Shown here: positions 8,202 through 16,263 of the stretch, in pieces
Numbering within the stretch: the stretch's first letter is position 1
Layout of the letters: every line of letters begins with the position of its first letter
Source: JBHJHP01 sp042219855
Lineage (GTDB): Bacteria; Bacteroidota; Bacteroidia; Bacteroidales; UBA5342
Length of the DNA: 64,000 nucleotides
NCBI RefSeq assembly: GCF_042219855.1
Contig: NZ_JBHJHP010000001.1
Span: 1-64,000 of the forward strand
Reading direction: 5' to 3'
Position numbers and translations under genes: made by a program
The notes under the pieces: generated by a model
What the model saw: only the letters and a program-made list of their open reading frames with translations
Database searches by the model: none
What the model was told of the DNA's origin: nothing

Positions 8202-8893
8202 TGTCTGTAATAAAATGTATGATAGTTGAAGATGAGCCTTTTGCCAGAAAGGTTTTGCAGAATTATATTCATCAGTTTGAGCATTTGGAAATTGTAATGG
8301 AGGCAGAAAGCTCTGAGCAAGCCAGAGACTATTTGAATTTGCATTCTGTAGATCTTATTTTTTTAGATATTAATTTGCCGGGTACTGATGGTGTTGCGTT
8401 TTACCGGTCGTTAAAAAATCCTCCCAAGGTTATTTTAACAACCGCCTATCCGGAATTTGCCGTTGACGGTTTTGATATTCATGCGGTTGATTTTTTACTA
8501 AAGCCATTTTCATATGACCGGTTTGCTTCTGCTGTAAATAAGTTATTCAGGGAGATAAAGCAGTCAGAGACTTTTAAAGCTGAAGACGTCATATTTTTTA
8601 AATCCAGTAAACGAATTTACCGTGTAAAGTACGAGTCAATCTATTATATTGAAGGACTGGGAGATTATGTTTCGGTTCAAACCATGGATAATAAGATAAT
8701 AGTGCATGAAACAATGAAGGATCTGGAATTTCAGTTGCGTGGATATGGTTTTGAGCGCATACATAAGTCGTTTATTGTGAATAGTAAACACATTGAATAT
8801 ATAGAAGGGAATCAGGTTAGTGTGAATGGCAGGTTAGTGCCGGTTGGTAAAGCATACAGGCACAATATATTGTCTTCTGACAATATGTTATAG
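8201..8893 (+). CDS. LytTR family response regulator
   Basis: A 230-residue regulator with a receiver domain (about 4-118) followed by a LytTR DNA-binding domain (about 132-228). The phosphorylation site is Asp56 in DLIFLDINLPG; the acidic pocket is VEDE (9-12), and the conserved Lys is in LLKPFSYDRF. The output domain contains YYIEGLGDYVSVQT and ERIHKSFIVNSKHIEYI, typical of LytTR. It overlaps the kinase gene by 1 base, and the pair should be the cognate phosphorelay. Targets are unknown; the lipoprotein gene upstream is the obvious local candidate. Confidence 0.94.
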   Translation: MSVIKCMIVEDEPFARKVLQNYIHQFEHLEIVMEAESSEQARDYLNLHSVDLIFLDINLPGTDGVAFYRSLKNPPKVILTTAYPEFAVDGFDIHAVDFLLKPFSYDRFASAVNKLFREIKQSETFKAEDVIFFKSSKRIYRVKYESIYYIEGLGDYVSVQTMDNKIIVHETMKDLEFQLRGYGFERIHKSFIVNSKHIEYIEGNQVSVNGRLVPVGKAYRHNILSSDNML

Positions 8894-8966
8894 TGCTGTT
8901 TATTAATAGGATAATTTAATTATGAGAACTTAATTTTTTCATTGTTGTTAGTATTGATGCAGATGT

Positions 8967-8999
8967 TTTGCGGGTATAGGAAAATGATTTGTATTTTTG
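8967..8999 (+). promoter_or_regulatory. Bacteroidota-type promoter of pdxJ
   Basis: TTTG (8967-8970), 21 bases, TATTTTTG (8992-8999). The spacing is the same as at the 4381 and 13060 promoters. The ATG of pdxJ is 17 bases after the -7 element. Confidence 0.6.
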
Positions 9000-9016
9000 C
9001 AGTCTAATTTTAACAA

Positions 9017-9733
9017 ATGACAAAGTTAAGTGTAAATATCAATAAAATAGCCACTCTGAGAAATGCCAGAGGTGGAAATGTGCCTGATGTAGTTCAGGTT
9101 GCCAGGGATTGTCAAAATTTTGGTGCACATGGAATAACCATTCATCCCCGACCGGACGAGAGGCACATTAAGAGGGTGGATGTGGTAAACCTCAGACCTG
9201 TTGTAACTACAGAATTCAACATTGAAGGATATCCGTCTGAAGAATTTATTAACCTTGTAAAAAAGGTTCGGCCCGAGCAGGTAACTCTGGTGCCGGATCC
9301 ACCGGATGCCATAACATCAAACAGTGGTTGGGATACGTTTGAGCATTTTAGCTTTCTGTCTGAAGTTATAGAAGAGTTTCGTTCGGCAGGTATTCGAACT
9401 TCCATTTTCATAGATACGGATGTCGATAACATAAAAAATGCAGCGGAAACAGGTACTGACAGAATTGAACTGTATACGGAACCCTATGCTTCGAAATATG
9501 GAAAAGACAGGGATGAAGCTGTTTTGCCCTTTGTAGAAGCAGCAAAAATGGCCAGAAAAGTAGGTTTGGGAATTAATGCCGGGCACGATTTAAGTCTTGA
9601 GAATCTGGCATTTTTAATTGAGAAAATTCCTTATATAGACGAAGTTTCAATAGGTCATGCTTTGATCTGTGAAGCCTTATATCTTGGTCTGGAAAATACA
9701 ATTGGACAATATCTGGATATTCTTACAAAATAA
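9017..9733 (+). CDS. pdxJ: Pyridoxine 5'-phosphate synthase
   Basis: Makes pyridoxine 5'-phosphate from 1-deoxy-D-xylulose 5-phosphate and 3-amino-2-oxopropyl phosphate, the last ring-forming step of DXP-dependent vitamin B6 synthesis. The 238-residue length is normal for the TIM-barrel family. Recognisable segments are LSVNINKIATLRNARGG at the N-terminus, GITIHPRPDERHI with the catalytic-site His43, VTLVPDPPDAITSNSGWD, RIELYTEPYA and LGINAGHDLSLENL with the late active-site His. The next gene follows after 9 bases, so the two form an operon. Confidence 0.96.
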   Translation: MTKLSVNINKIATLRNARGGNVPDVVQVARDCQNFGAHGITIHPRPDERHIKRVDVVNLRPVVTTEFNIEGYPSEEFINLVKKVRPEQVTLVPDPPDAITSNSGWDTFEHFSFLSEVIEEFRSAGIRTSIFIDTDVDNIKNAAETGTDRIELYTEPYASKYGKDRDEAVLPFVEAAKMARKVGLGINAGHDLSLENLAFLIEKIPYIDEVSIGHALICEALYLGLENTIGQYLDILTK

Positions 9734-9742
9734 AATTCTGTT

Positions 9743-10534
9743 TTGAAATTATTTTACAGAACACGGGGAACTGGTTCACCATTCGTTATTTTACATGGTT
9801 TGTACGGCATGTCTGATAACTGGATGTCAATTGTCAGAAAGATGGAAGATGAGTATCAGTTCATTTTACCGGATTTACGTAACCATGGAAGAAGTGAATT
9901 CAGCAGCAATCATACATACGACGCAATGGTAAACGATCTTGTTGAATTACTGGATGATCTGGGGTTGAATAAGATTATTCTGCTGGGTCATTCCATGGGA
10001 GGGAAAGTCGCCATGCGTTTTGCGCTTAAATATCCCGACCGGATCAGCAAACTGATCATTGTCGATATTGCACCAAAAAATTATTCCAATGCGACAAATT
10101 TTGGTAAAGAAACGGCCAATCATACTGATATCATTAATACTCTTATGAGTCATGCACTGGAAGGTGTTTCAAGCAGAGAAGATATAGATGCACTTTTTTC
10201 TAAAGATTTGCCGGATCCGAATCTCAGGTCATTTCTATTGAAAAACATAGAGAGAAATAAAGACGGTAAATTTACCTGGCAGATTAATCTGCCGGTTTTA
10301 AAGGAATCCTTACCCGGAATTCTTGATGGCTTTGATAATGTTAAAGGTGAGAATAATACCGATGTGCTGTTTATAAGGGGAGAGCGTTCGCCCTATATCC
10401 ATCCTGATGATCTGTTCTACATTAAAAAATACTTTCCTAATGCTGAACTGGTAACTGTGAAAGATGCAGGACACTGGGTTCATGTACAGCAGCCTAGAAT
10501 TCTGATAAATACTATTCGCTTTTTTTTATCCTGA
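9743..10534 (+). CDS. Alpha/beta hydrolase (esterase, YbfF-like)
   Basis: Cytoplasmic 263-residue alpha/beta hydrolase. The nucleophile is Ser84 in LGHSMGGKVA, the oxyanion loop is LHGLYGMSDNW and the catalytic His is His244 in DAGHWVHV; the acid is probably the Asp in the PDLRN-to-C-terminal region typical of the family. The family hydrolyses acyl thioesters and short esters; the substrate is unknown. It starts with TTG 9 bases after pdxJ and is presumably co-transcribed with it. Confidence 0.88.
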   Translation: MKLFYRTRGTGSPFVILHGLYGMSDNWMSIVRKMEDEYQFILPDLRNHGRSEFSSNHTYDAMVNDLVELLDDLGLNKIILLGHSMGGKVAMRFALKYPDRISKLIIVDIAPKNYSNATNFGKETANHTDIINTLMSHALEGVSSREDIDALFSKDLPDPNLRSFLLKNIERNKDGKFTWQINLPVLKESLPGILDGFDNVKGENNTDVLFIRGERSPYIHPDDLFYIKKYFPNAELVTVKDAGHWVHVQQPRILINTIRFFLS

Positions 10535-10536
10535 AT

Positions 10537-10575
10537 AAAAAAATAAAGGAAGCTTCGGTGGCCCGAAACTTCCTT
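10537..10575 (-). terminator. Intrinsic terminator of the amtB operon
   Basis: A 13-bp stem with one mismatch (AAGGAAGTTTCGG with CCGAAGCTTCCTT) followed on the minus strand by TTATTTTTTT. It lies between the convergent hydrolase and amtB genes; the T-tract is on the amtB side. Confidence 0.8.
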
Positions 10576-10623
10576 CTTGGGAGAACAAAACTACATGGCA
10601 AAAACCACGTTGGGAAATTCGTT

Positions 10624-11811
10624 CTAGTTATATACGCTTTGACCGTGTTCGTGGATGTCAAGACCTTCACGTTCTTCGTTGGTCGGTACGCGGATACCTA
10701 TTGTTTTCTTAAGAATAAAGAACAGAATGAATGCAGTTACGATTGTCCATGCACCTACAGCAAGTACACCAATGGCCTGAATTCCTAACTGATGAAATCC
10801 ACCACCGTAGAGTAAACCACCGTCGGTTGCAAATACACCTACAAGCAGTGTTCCGAGTGCACCTGATGCACCGTGAACAGAGATTGCACCAACAGGATCA
10901 TCCACTTTGAGTACTTTGTCAAACAGTTCTACAAAGAACACCACACCTACACCTGTAATGATACCGATGGCAACAGCTCCTTCAGGAGAAACTGCAGCAC
11001 AACCTGCGGTAATACCTACAAGTCCGGCCAGGGCACCGTTCAATGTCATTGAGATATCAGGTTTTCCAAACTGTATCCATGTTGTTACCATGGCAGCCAG
11101 TGCACCGGCAGCAGCAGCCAGGTTGGTTGTAATAACGATCATTGCAACAGCATTTGCATTGTCACCGCTGATTGCAAGCTGTGAACCAGGGTTGAAACCG
11201 AACCAGCCTAACCACAGGATGAACACACCCAAGCCACCTAATATCAGGTTGTGACCCGGTATGGCATTGACTTTTTTGTTTTCGTATTTTCCAAGACGCG
11301 GACCAACGAGGATTGCACCGACCAGACCAGCCCAGCCACCTACAGAGTGTACAGCTGTGGAACCAGCAAAATCAATAAATCCTAGTTCGCTTAACCATCC
11401 ACCGCCCCAGATCCAGTGACCTGAAATAGGATAAATTACAACGGTAATTAAAGCACTGATTACCAGGTAAGCAGTAAATTTTGTCCGTTCTGCTACCGCA
11501 CCGGAAACAATTGTTGCTGCTGTCGCTGCAAATACGGTCTGGAAAAACAGACTGTGCATATCTTCAGGGTTGTCGTAAAAGAAGCTTAATTTACCAGCAA
11601 ACCAGCCCTCTCCTCCGTACATTATACTGTACCCTACAAGCCAGAAAAGTAATGAACCAAATACAAAGTCCATAAAGTTCTTCATCAGAATGTTACCAGC
11701 ATTCTTGGCGCGTGTAAAACCGGTTTCAACCAGTGCGAAACCTGCCTGCATAAACATTACAAGTATTCCGGTTATAAGAACCCACATTAAATCTATAGCG
11801 TATGTATCCAT
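10624..11811 (-). CDS. amtB: Ammonium transporter
   Basis: Inner-membrane Amt/MEP/Rh channel of 395 residues that takes up ammonium or ammonia. The signature DFAGSTAVHSVGGWAGLVGA is present and the twin pore histidines are His155 and His313 (in GAISVHGASGALG). GFALVETGFTRAKNAGNI near the N-terminus is the conserved first-helix region. The protein begins directly with helix 1 (MDTYAIDLMWVLITG), without the extra N-terminal signal helix found in some Amt proteins. It is the last gene of a porin-glnK-amtB operon; GlnK is known to block Amt channels under nitrogen sufficiency. Confidence 0.96.
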   Translation of the reverse strand: MDTYAIDLMWVLITGILVMFMQAGFALVETGFTRAKNAGNILMKNFMDFVFGSLLFWLVGYSIMYGGEGWFAGKLSFFYDNPEDMHSLFFQTVFAATAATIVSGAVAERTKFTAYLVISALITVVIYPISGHWIWGGGWLSELGFIDFAGSTAVHSVGGWAGLVGAILVGPRLGKYENKKVNAIPGHNLILGGLGVFILWLGWFGFNPGSQLAISGDNANAVAMIVITTNLAAAAGALAAMVTTWIQFGKPDISMTLNGALAGLVGITAGCAAVSPEGAVAIGIITGVGVVFFVELFDKVLKVDDPVGAISVHGASGALGTLLVGVFATDGGLLYGGGFHQLGIQAIGVLAVGAWTIVTAFILFFILKKTIGIRVPTNEEREGLDIHEHGQSVYN

Positions 11812-11852
11812 GATAATAATTTTTATACCTTTATGTGTTTTTAATCTTGTTC

Positions 11853-11888
11853 AAAAGGGTTGGACTGTTTGCGGCAGCCACCCCTTTT
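11853..11888 (-). other. Stem-loop between glnK and amtB
   Basis: In the minus-strand transcript AAAAGGGGTGG pairs with CCAACCCTTTT (one mismatch), and an inner CTG/CAG pair extends the stem around a CCGCAAA loop. No T-tract follows, so it is not a terminator. It occupies the 83-base space between the two genes and may adjust mRNA stability or the relative output of GlnK and AmtB. Confidence 0.5.
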
Positions 11889-11894
11889 ATTTTT

Positions 11895-12239
11895 TTATTT
11901 CTCGTATAGTGTTTCAGGACCTCTTTCTCCGGTTCTGATTCTCACTGTATCTTCCACGTCGGAAACAAAAATCCTTCCGTCTCCAACTTCACCCGTGCGT
12001 GCCGCATTGGTAATGGCATTCAGTGTTTTATCCAGGTTAATGTCTCTGACAATGATGGAAATGTACCTACGCTCAATAATACTGGTGTCGTATTTGGTAC
12101 CTCTGTAGAGGTGACCTTCCTTTGCAATACCAACACCTCTGGCGTCCCAGTAAGAGAAGAATGTGATGTCTTCAGCTTCCAATGCATGTTTTACTTCTTC
12201 GAATTTTGTTAATCGAATGATTGCTTCAATCTTTTTCAT
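11895..12239 (-). CDS. glnK: PII nitrogen regulatory protein
   Basis: A 114-residue PII signal protein that reports ATP/ADP, 2-oxoglutarate and nitrogen state. Typical segments are the N-terminal MKKIEAIIRLTKFEEVKHAL, the T-loop with Tyr45 and Tyr50 in LYRGTKYD, TGEVGDGRIFV and the C-terminal RIRTGERG. The tyrosine that enteric bacteria uridylylate would be Tyr50. The T-loop stem (ARGVGIAKEGHLYRG) differs from the enteric GRGQQKG form. Its position directly upstream of amtB marks it as the GlnK type that gates the transporter. Confidence 0.94.
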   Translation of the reverse strand: MKKIEAIIRLTKFEEVKHALEAEDITFFSYWDARGVGIAKEGHLYRGTKYDTSIIERRYISIIVRDINLDKTLNAITNAARTGEVGDGRIFVSDVEDTVRIRTGERGPETLYEK

Positions 12240-12276
12240 GATAATACTGTTTTGTCGTTAAATTCCTCTTTATATA

Positions 12277-12957
12277 TTATAGGGAGATTCCAACTGTGAT
12301 AAAGAAGCCACCTGTTGATGGGTTTAATATTACAGAACCTGAAACAGGAAGCGAGAAACTGTCGGTAATTTTGACTTCTTTGGATGTACCCACTGCGATG
12401 TTACAAACGGTGAAGCTGCCATCAGAAGTATATGCACCATCACCAGCACCAAGTGTCAGATCGAATGATCCAAATGCATAAGCTGCTTCAACATAGGTAT
12501 CGCCTGCCTCAAAACCCGGAGCAAACATATAGGCACCGGTAAGACTGAGGTCACCGACACCAACTCCAATCATTGGTTCAATGTAATGATTAGCAGAAAA
12601 ATCAGTCCAGTCAGGTCCGAAATAGTAATCGGTAACGGTTAGTGATACAGGACCGAATGAATAGCTTGCATAAAGGTCCATTTCAAATCCTTCTGATCCA
12701 ATAAAGCTCACGTTGCCGTCATCATCTGTTTCAAAATCAAGTCCACCTGTACTTACGGATCCCCATGCGCCAAGGGCAAAATCACCGGCACTGAATTCAA
12801 CATAAGGTTGGAATGCAGCACCCGTTCCAAATTTAGAACCACGCCAGATATAGCTTGAATAAATATCCAGACCGGTTGAAAACTCCTGAGCAGTAAGACC
12901 AGGTAGTACAATTAAACTCAAAACCAATACACTCAAGATTCTTTTTACCTTTTTCAT
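12277..12957 (-). CDS. TorF-type outer-membrane porin-like protein
   Basis: A 226-residue protein with a signal peptide (to about residue 23, GLTAQ) followed by alternating beta strands rich in Gly, Tyr and Phe; GLDIYSSYIWRG at the mature N-terminus and the glycine-rich strands are typical of the TorF family of putative porins. It is the first gene of the operon with glnK (37 bases apart) and amtB, so it probably helps nitrogen compounds cross the outer membrane when nitrogen is scarce. That role is inferred from the operon only. Confidence 0.8.
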   Translation of the reverse strand: MKKVKRILSVLVLSLIVLPGLTAQEFSTGLDIYSSYIWRGSKFGTGAAFQPYVEFSAGDFALGAWGSVSTGGLDFETDDDGNVSFIGSEGFEMDLYASYSFGPVSLTVTDYYFGPDWTDFSANHYIEPMIGVGVGDLSLTGAYMFAPGFEAGDTYVEAAYAFGSFDLTLGAGDGAYTSDGSFTVCNIAVGTSKEVKITDSFSLPVSGSVILNPSTGGFFITVGISL

Positions 12958-13059
12958 GATGTTAAAAATTAGTGTTATACAATCGTTTGTTTGTTCTCTT
13001 AATTTATGATTTCCAAATTTTATTCTCAGTTAATATATGACTAAATGTTAATCACGATG

Positions 13060-13092
13060 CAAATATAATGTCAAAAAGATATATCATCCAAA
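13060..13092 (-). promoter_or_regulatory. Promoter of the porin-glnK-amtB operon
   Basis: On the minus strand TTTG (13089-13092), 21 bases, TATATTTG (13060-13067). It lies about 100 bases upstream of the porin ATG, leaving room for a leader. Confidence 0.6.
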
Positions 13093-13143
13093 TAATTTCC
13101 AATAAAAATGTAAAAAACATAAAAAAACTAAATAGTACCCTTT

Positions 13144-13211
13144 AAAAATAGGGGTATGTGTCTTTAAAAAAGGTGAAAAATTAAAATAAAGACCAAAAAA
13201 TAGGGGTGTGG
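13144..13211. promoter_or_regulatory. Paired direct repeat AAAAATAGGGGTRTG, possible regulator site
   Basis: Two nearly identical 15-base words occur 51 bases apart, upstream of the porin-glnK-amtB promoter. G-runs stand out in otherwise very AT-rich DNA. Direct repeats about five helical turns apart would suit an activator, for example a nitrogen-responsive one; this is a guess. Confidence 0.3.
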
Positions 13212-13510
13212 TGGGATAAAAACAATATATATTATTTGTAAAAATAGCTCTACAACATAAAAAATTAAACTTAACACCCATTAAAACTATCTTTAAAAAT
13301 ATCAAAATGATATATAAAAATAACAAGAGGTTTCAAAATGGTATTTTTATTCTGTGAGACCTGTGCAATATAGTTTTGATTAATACGTTATATCAATACA
13401 GTATAAAACGAGACATTAAACCATAAGTAAAATAACAGAGCAGGATGCTTAACTAAATACGAGATATATGAATTGAATTTACGCTGACTAACCAATTAAT
13501 CTTTTAAGTT

Positions 13511-14170
13511 ATGAAACGAATTAAAGATCATCGTTCATCCGTGAACTTGTTTATCGGCGTATTAATTTCTCTGGGATTTATTTTTATCTCATTTGAATGG
13601 TCTACTTCAGAAATTCATATCAGAATTATTGATGACCAACCGGCACAGGTTTTTGTGCCTGAACAACAGATTCCTGTTTACAGGGAAGAGCAGAAGAAAA
13701 CGGAATTACCCTTATTAAAAGCAAGTTTTGAAAGAATGAAGATTGTAAAGGAGTACACACTTGAGATTAATGAGGAACCTGAGTTTGATGAACCTGGCAA
13801 GGAATCACCGGAAGATTTTCTTCCCGACATTCCGGTAACAACAGAAGTCATTGATGATGCTTTACCACTTGTTGAAATAATGCCTAAATTCCCGGGTGGT
13901 GAGAAGGCATTGTATGAATTTTTAAGAAAGAATATTAAATATCCTGAAATAGCTAAGGAGATTGGAATTCAAGGCAGGGTTTTTGTTGCGTTTATTATTG
14001 AAAAGGATGGTTCTGTAAGTCATGTGAAAATAGTACGGGAAAAAGACCGTTCTTTAGATGAAGAGGCGCTGCGTATTGTTCATTTAATGCCCAACTGGGT
14101 ACCAGGCATGCAGAACGGACAGAAAGTTAGGGTTCGTATGACATTGCCGGTGAATTTTGTGTTGAAGTAA
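13511..14170 (+). CDS. TonB family energy transducer, copy 1
   Basis: A 219-residue protein with a short cytoplasmic start, one membrane helix (about 14-31, ending SFEW) and a C-terminal TonB domain (about 120-219; PKFPGGEKALYEFLRKNIKY, GIQGRVFVAFIIEKDGSV, NFVLK). It couples the proton gradient to outer-membrane TonB-dependent receptors. Unlike the next gene it has no proline run between helix and domain, only a charged spacer of about 85 residues. A tandem paralogue follows 93 bases downstream. No exbB/exbD genes are nearby. Confidence 0.9.
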   Translation: MKRIKDHRSSVNLFIGVLISLGFIFISFEWSTSEIHIRIIDDQPAQVFVPEQQIPVYREEQKKTELPLLKASFERMKIVKEYTLEINEEPEFDEPGKESPEDFLPDIPVTTEVIDDALPLVEIMPKFPGGEKALYEFLRKNIKYPEIAKEIGIQGRVFVAFIIEKDGSVSHVKIVREKDRSLDEEALRIVHLMPNWVPGMQNGQKVRVRMTLPVNFVLK

Positions 14171-14263
14171 AATTAATTTTTTAAGAAACAGAAAATATAT
14201 ATATTTACCGGGCAATAAAAACAAATTGATTTTGTAATTTTGTGATATAATAAATAAGTAAAA

Positions 14264-14947
14264 ATGGATATTAAAAAATCACCGAAAGCAAATCTCGAAA
14301 AATCAAAAATGATGTTTACCCAGCTGGGTTTAGTCATTGTTCTTGGTTTTATGTTCATCGCTTTTGAATGGTCACAGAATGATGTAAGTGACGTCAACGA
14401 TTTCCAGATTCAGGAAGAAGTTCTGGAAGAAGAAGCTATTCCTGTAACCAGGCAAGAGCAGGTTCAACCACCACCACCACCACCACCACCAAAAATTTCA
14501 GAGGTTCTGAATATTGTGGAAAATGATGTTGAGCTGGAGGAAGAGCTGATCATTGAAGATACTGAAATTGATGAAGATACTGAGGTTGATTTTGTAGATA
14601 TTGATACTGAAGATGAAGAAATTGATGAAAACGTGGTATTCCAGATTGTAGAAAAAATGCCATCATTTCCGGGTGGTGAAGCTGCAATGATGAAATTCCT
14701 CAGTGATAATATCAAATATCCGACCATTGCTCAGGAAAATGGAATTCAGGGACGTGTTTACGTTAATTTCGTGGTCAGTAAAACGGGTGAAATATCCAAT
14801 ATTAAGGTTGTGCGTGGTGTGGATCCGGCACTTGACCAGGAAGCCATCAGGGTTGTGAAATCAATGCCTAAATGGGAACCGGGTGAACAGAGAGGTAAAC
14901 CGGTAAACGTATCATTCATGCTTCCGATAAACTTTGTATTGAACTAA
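14264..14947 (+). CDS. TonB family energy transducer, copy 2
   Basis: A 227-residue paralogue of the preceding gene. Order: membrane helix (about 22-39, ending AFEW), a run of eight prolines, a strongly acidic spacer (about 85-125) and a TonB domain (about 130-227; MPSFPGGEAAMMKFL, GIQGRVYVNFVVSKTGEI, NFVLN). The proline run is encoded by eight CCA codons. The proline and acidic stretch is the usual extended periplasmic linker. A terminator follows directly, so it ends the unit. Which receptors it serves cannot be told from sequence; the SusC-like proteins of this window are candidates. Confidence 0.92.
   Translation: MDIKKSPKANLEKSKMMFTQLGLVIVLGFMFIAFEWSQNDVSDVNDFQIQEEVLEEEAIPVTRQEQVQPPPPPPPPKISEVLNIVENDVELEEELIIEDTEIDEDTEVDFVDIDTEDEEIDENVVFQIVEKMPSFPGGEAAMMKFLSDNIKYPTIAQENGIQGRVYVNFVVSKTGEISNIKVVRGVDPALDQEAIRVVKSMPKWEPGEQRGKPVNVSFMLPINFVLN
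14468..14491 (+). repeat. (CCA)8 microsatellite encoding the TonB proline run
   Basis: Eight perfect CCA triplets in the linker codons of the second tonB gene. Slippage here would change linker length in steps of one residue without breaking the frame. Confidence 0.9.
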
Positions 14948-14970
14948 GATTGTTCTTAATAATATTGAGA

Positions 14971-14995
14971 ACCCGGCTTTTTGCCGGGTTTTTTT
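14971..14995 (+). terminator. Intrinsic terminator after the second tonB gene
   Basis: ACCCGGC/GCCGGGT stem with a five-T loop, followed by seven T; 23 bases past the stop codon. Confidence 0.9.
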
Positions 14996-15027
14996 GTAAT
15001 GTCAAATTTTTACATTTAAAGGTATTT

Positions 15028-16263
15028 ATGATCGAGTCCAGAATAGAACAGGAAGAGGAAAAAGTAATCCTAGTCGGTGTAATTAACCAGGATCAAACGG
15101 AAGAACAGGCGGAAGAATATCTGAGCGAACTGGCTTTTCTGGCAGAAACAGCCGGTGCAATTCCCTCCAAAAAGTTTCTGCAAAAGCTGGATAAACCAAA
15201 TCCGAAAACATTTGTGGGGCAGGGTAAGCTACAGGAGATATTGGATTATTGTAAAACGGAAGATATTGATCTGGTTATTTTTGATGATGAGCTAACGCCC
15301 ACACAGTTGCGAAATATTGAACGTTTCTTATCGGTTCGTGTACTGGACAGAACCAATCTTATACTCGATATTTTCGCGAAACGGGCACAAACAGCCCATG
15401 CAAAAACACAGGTTGAACTGGCGCAGTATAAGTATCTTTTGCCCCGTTTAACCCGTATGTGGACGCACCTCGAAAGACAACGTGGTGGTATTGGAATGCG
15501 CGGCCCCGGGGAGACTCAGATTGAAACAGACCGCAGGATTATTCTCGATAAAATTGCACGGTTAAAAGAACAATTAAAGAAAATAGATAAGCAAAAGTCA
15601 ACTCAACGAAAAAACAGGGGGAAGTTGGTACGTGTCGCCCTGGTTGGATATACCAATGTCGGTAAATCAACATTGATGAACCTCCTCAGTAAATCAGAGG
15701 TCTTTGCCGAAAATAAACTTTTCGCAACACTGGATACGACCGTTAGAAAGGTTGTGGTTGATAATCTTCCATTTTTACTCTCTGACACTGTTGGGTTCAT
15801 CCGGAAATTACCGCACGATTTGGTCGAATCATTTAAATCGACGCTTGATGAGGTTCGTGAGGCTGATTATCTGATACATGTGGTTGACATTTCCCATCCC
15901 TCTTTTGAAGAACAGATTGAGGTGGTGAATAATACACTTCTGGAAATAACCGAGGTTCAAAAGCCGACGTTGGTTGTGTTTAATAAAATTGATGCCTATT
16001 CATATATCAGAAAAGATGAGGATGATTTAACTCCTAAAACAAGGGCAAATTACTCTCTCAATGAATTAAAACGGTCATGGATGGCAAGTCATAATGCACC
16101 ATGCATTTTTATCTCTGCCAGAGAAAAACAAAATATTGATGCCCTGAAGACCGTGATCTATGAAAAAGTTAAGGAGATTCATGTCACCCGGTTTCCGTAT
16201 AACGATTTCCTTTATGAGATTACAGGGGAAGATGATTTCGATGATTCAGAAAATCTTCAATAA
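15028..16263 (+). CDS. hflX: GTPase HflX
   Basis: Ribosome-associated GTPase of 411 residues, known to split stalled or stressed 70S ribosomes. The N-terminal HflX domain includes PKTFVGQGKLQEI, and the glycine-rich linker is RGGIGMRGPGETQIETDRR. The G domain shows G1 GYTNVGKST, G3 DTVGFIRKLP and G4 NKID. The ATG at 15028 is chosen because the open frame upstream (from 14950) runs through the tonB terminator. The last 44 bases overlap the convergent Nudix gene, and the acidic tail EDDFDDSENLQ is what the overlap encodes. Confidence 0.95.
   Translation: MIESRIEQEEEKVILVGVINQDQTEEQAEEYLSELAFLAETAGAIPSKKFLQKLDKPNPKTFVGQGKLQEILDYCKTEDIDLVIFDDELTPTQLRNIERFLSVRVLDRTNLILDIFAKRAQTAHAKTQVELAQYKYLLPRLTRMWTHLERQRGGIGMRGPGETQIETDRRIILDKIARLKEQLKKIDKQKSTQRKNRGKLVRVALVGYTNVGKSTLMNLLSKSEVFAENKLFATLDTTVRKVVVDNLPFLLSDTVGFIRKLPHDLVESFKSTLDEVREADYLIHVVDISHPSFEEQIEVVNNTLLEITEVQKPTLVVFNKIDAYSYIRKDEDDLTPKTRANYSLNELKRSWMASHNAPCIFISAREKQNIDALKTVIYEKVKEIHVTRFPYNDFLYEITGEDDFDDSENLQ

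Larger units (their letters stand above)
12958..13510. other. AT-rich intergenic region between divergent porin and tonB genes
   Basis: 553 bases without a credible gene. An open frame of 80 codons on the minus strand (13084-13326) is a run of Phe/Leu/Ile/Tyr codons with no coding character. The region holds the promoter at 13060-13092 and two direct copies of AAAAATAGGGGTRTG at 13144-13160 and 13195-13211, spaced 51 bases apart. No clear promoter for the tonB gene was found. Confidence 0.7.

Noticed and set aside
9142..9586. Minus-strand frames of 89-96 codons inside pdxJ
   Set aside because: They are shadows of a well-recognised gene and lack family resemblance.
10907..11254. 115-codon plus-strand frame rich in Pro, Ala and Thr inside amtB
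   Set aside because: It is the antisense of conserved amtB codons; the composition is explained by the Gly- and Ala-rich transporter sequence.
11853..11888. Terminator between glnK and amtB
   Set aside because: The stem is followed by GAACAAGATT on the minus strand rather than a T-tract, so it is listed as an intercistronic stem-loop.
13084..13326. 80-codon minus-strand frame, rich in Phe, Leu and Tyr
   Set aside because: It follows from extreme AT content, overlaps the porin promoter and the direct repeats, and resembles no protein.
14950..15027. Longer N-terminus for HflX
   Set aside because: The extension reads through the tonB terminator and gives hydrophobic residues not found in HflX.
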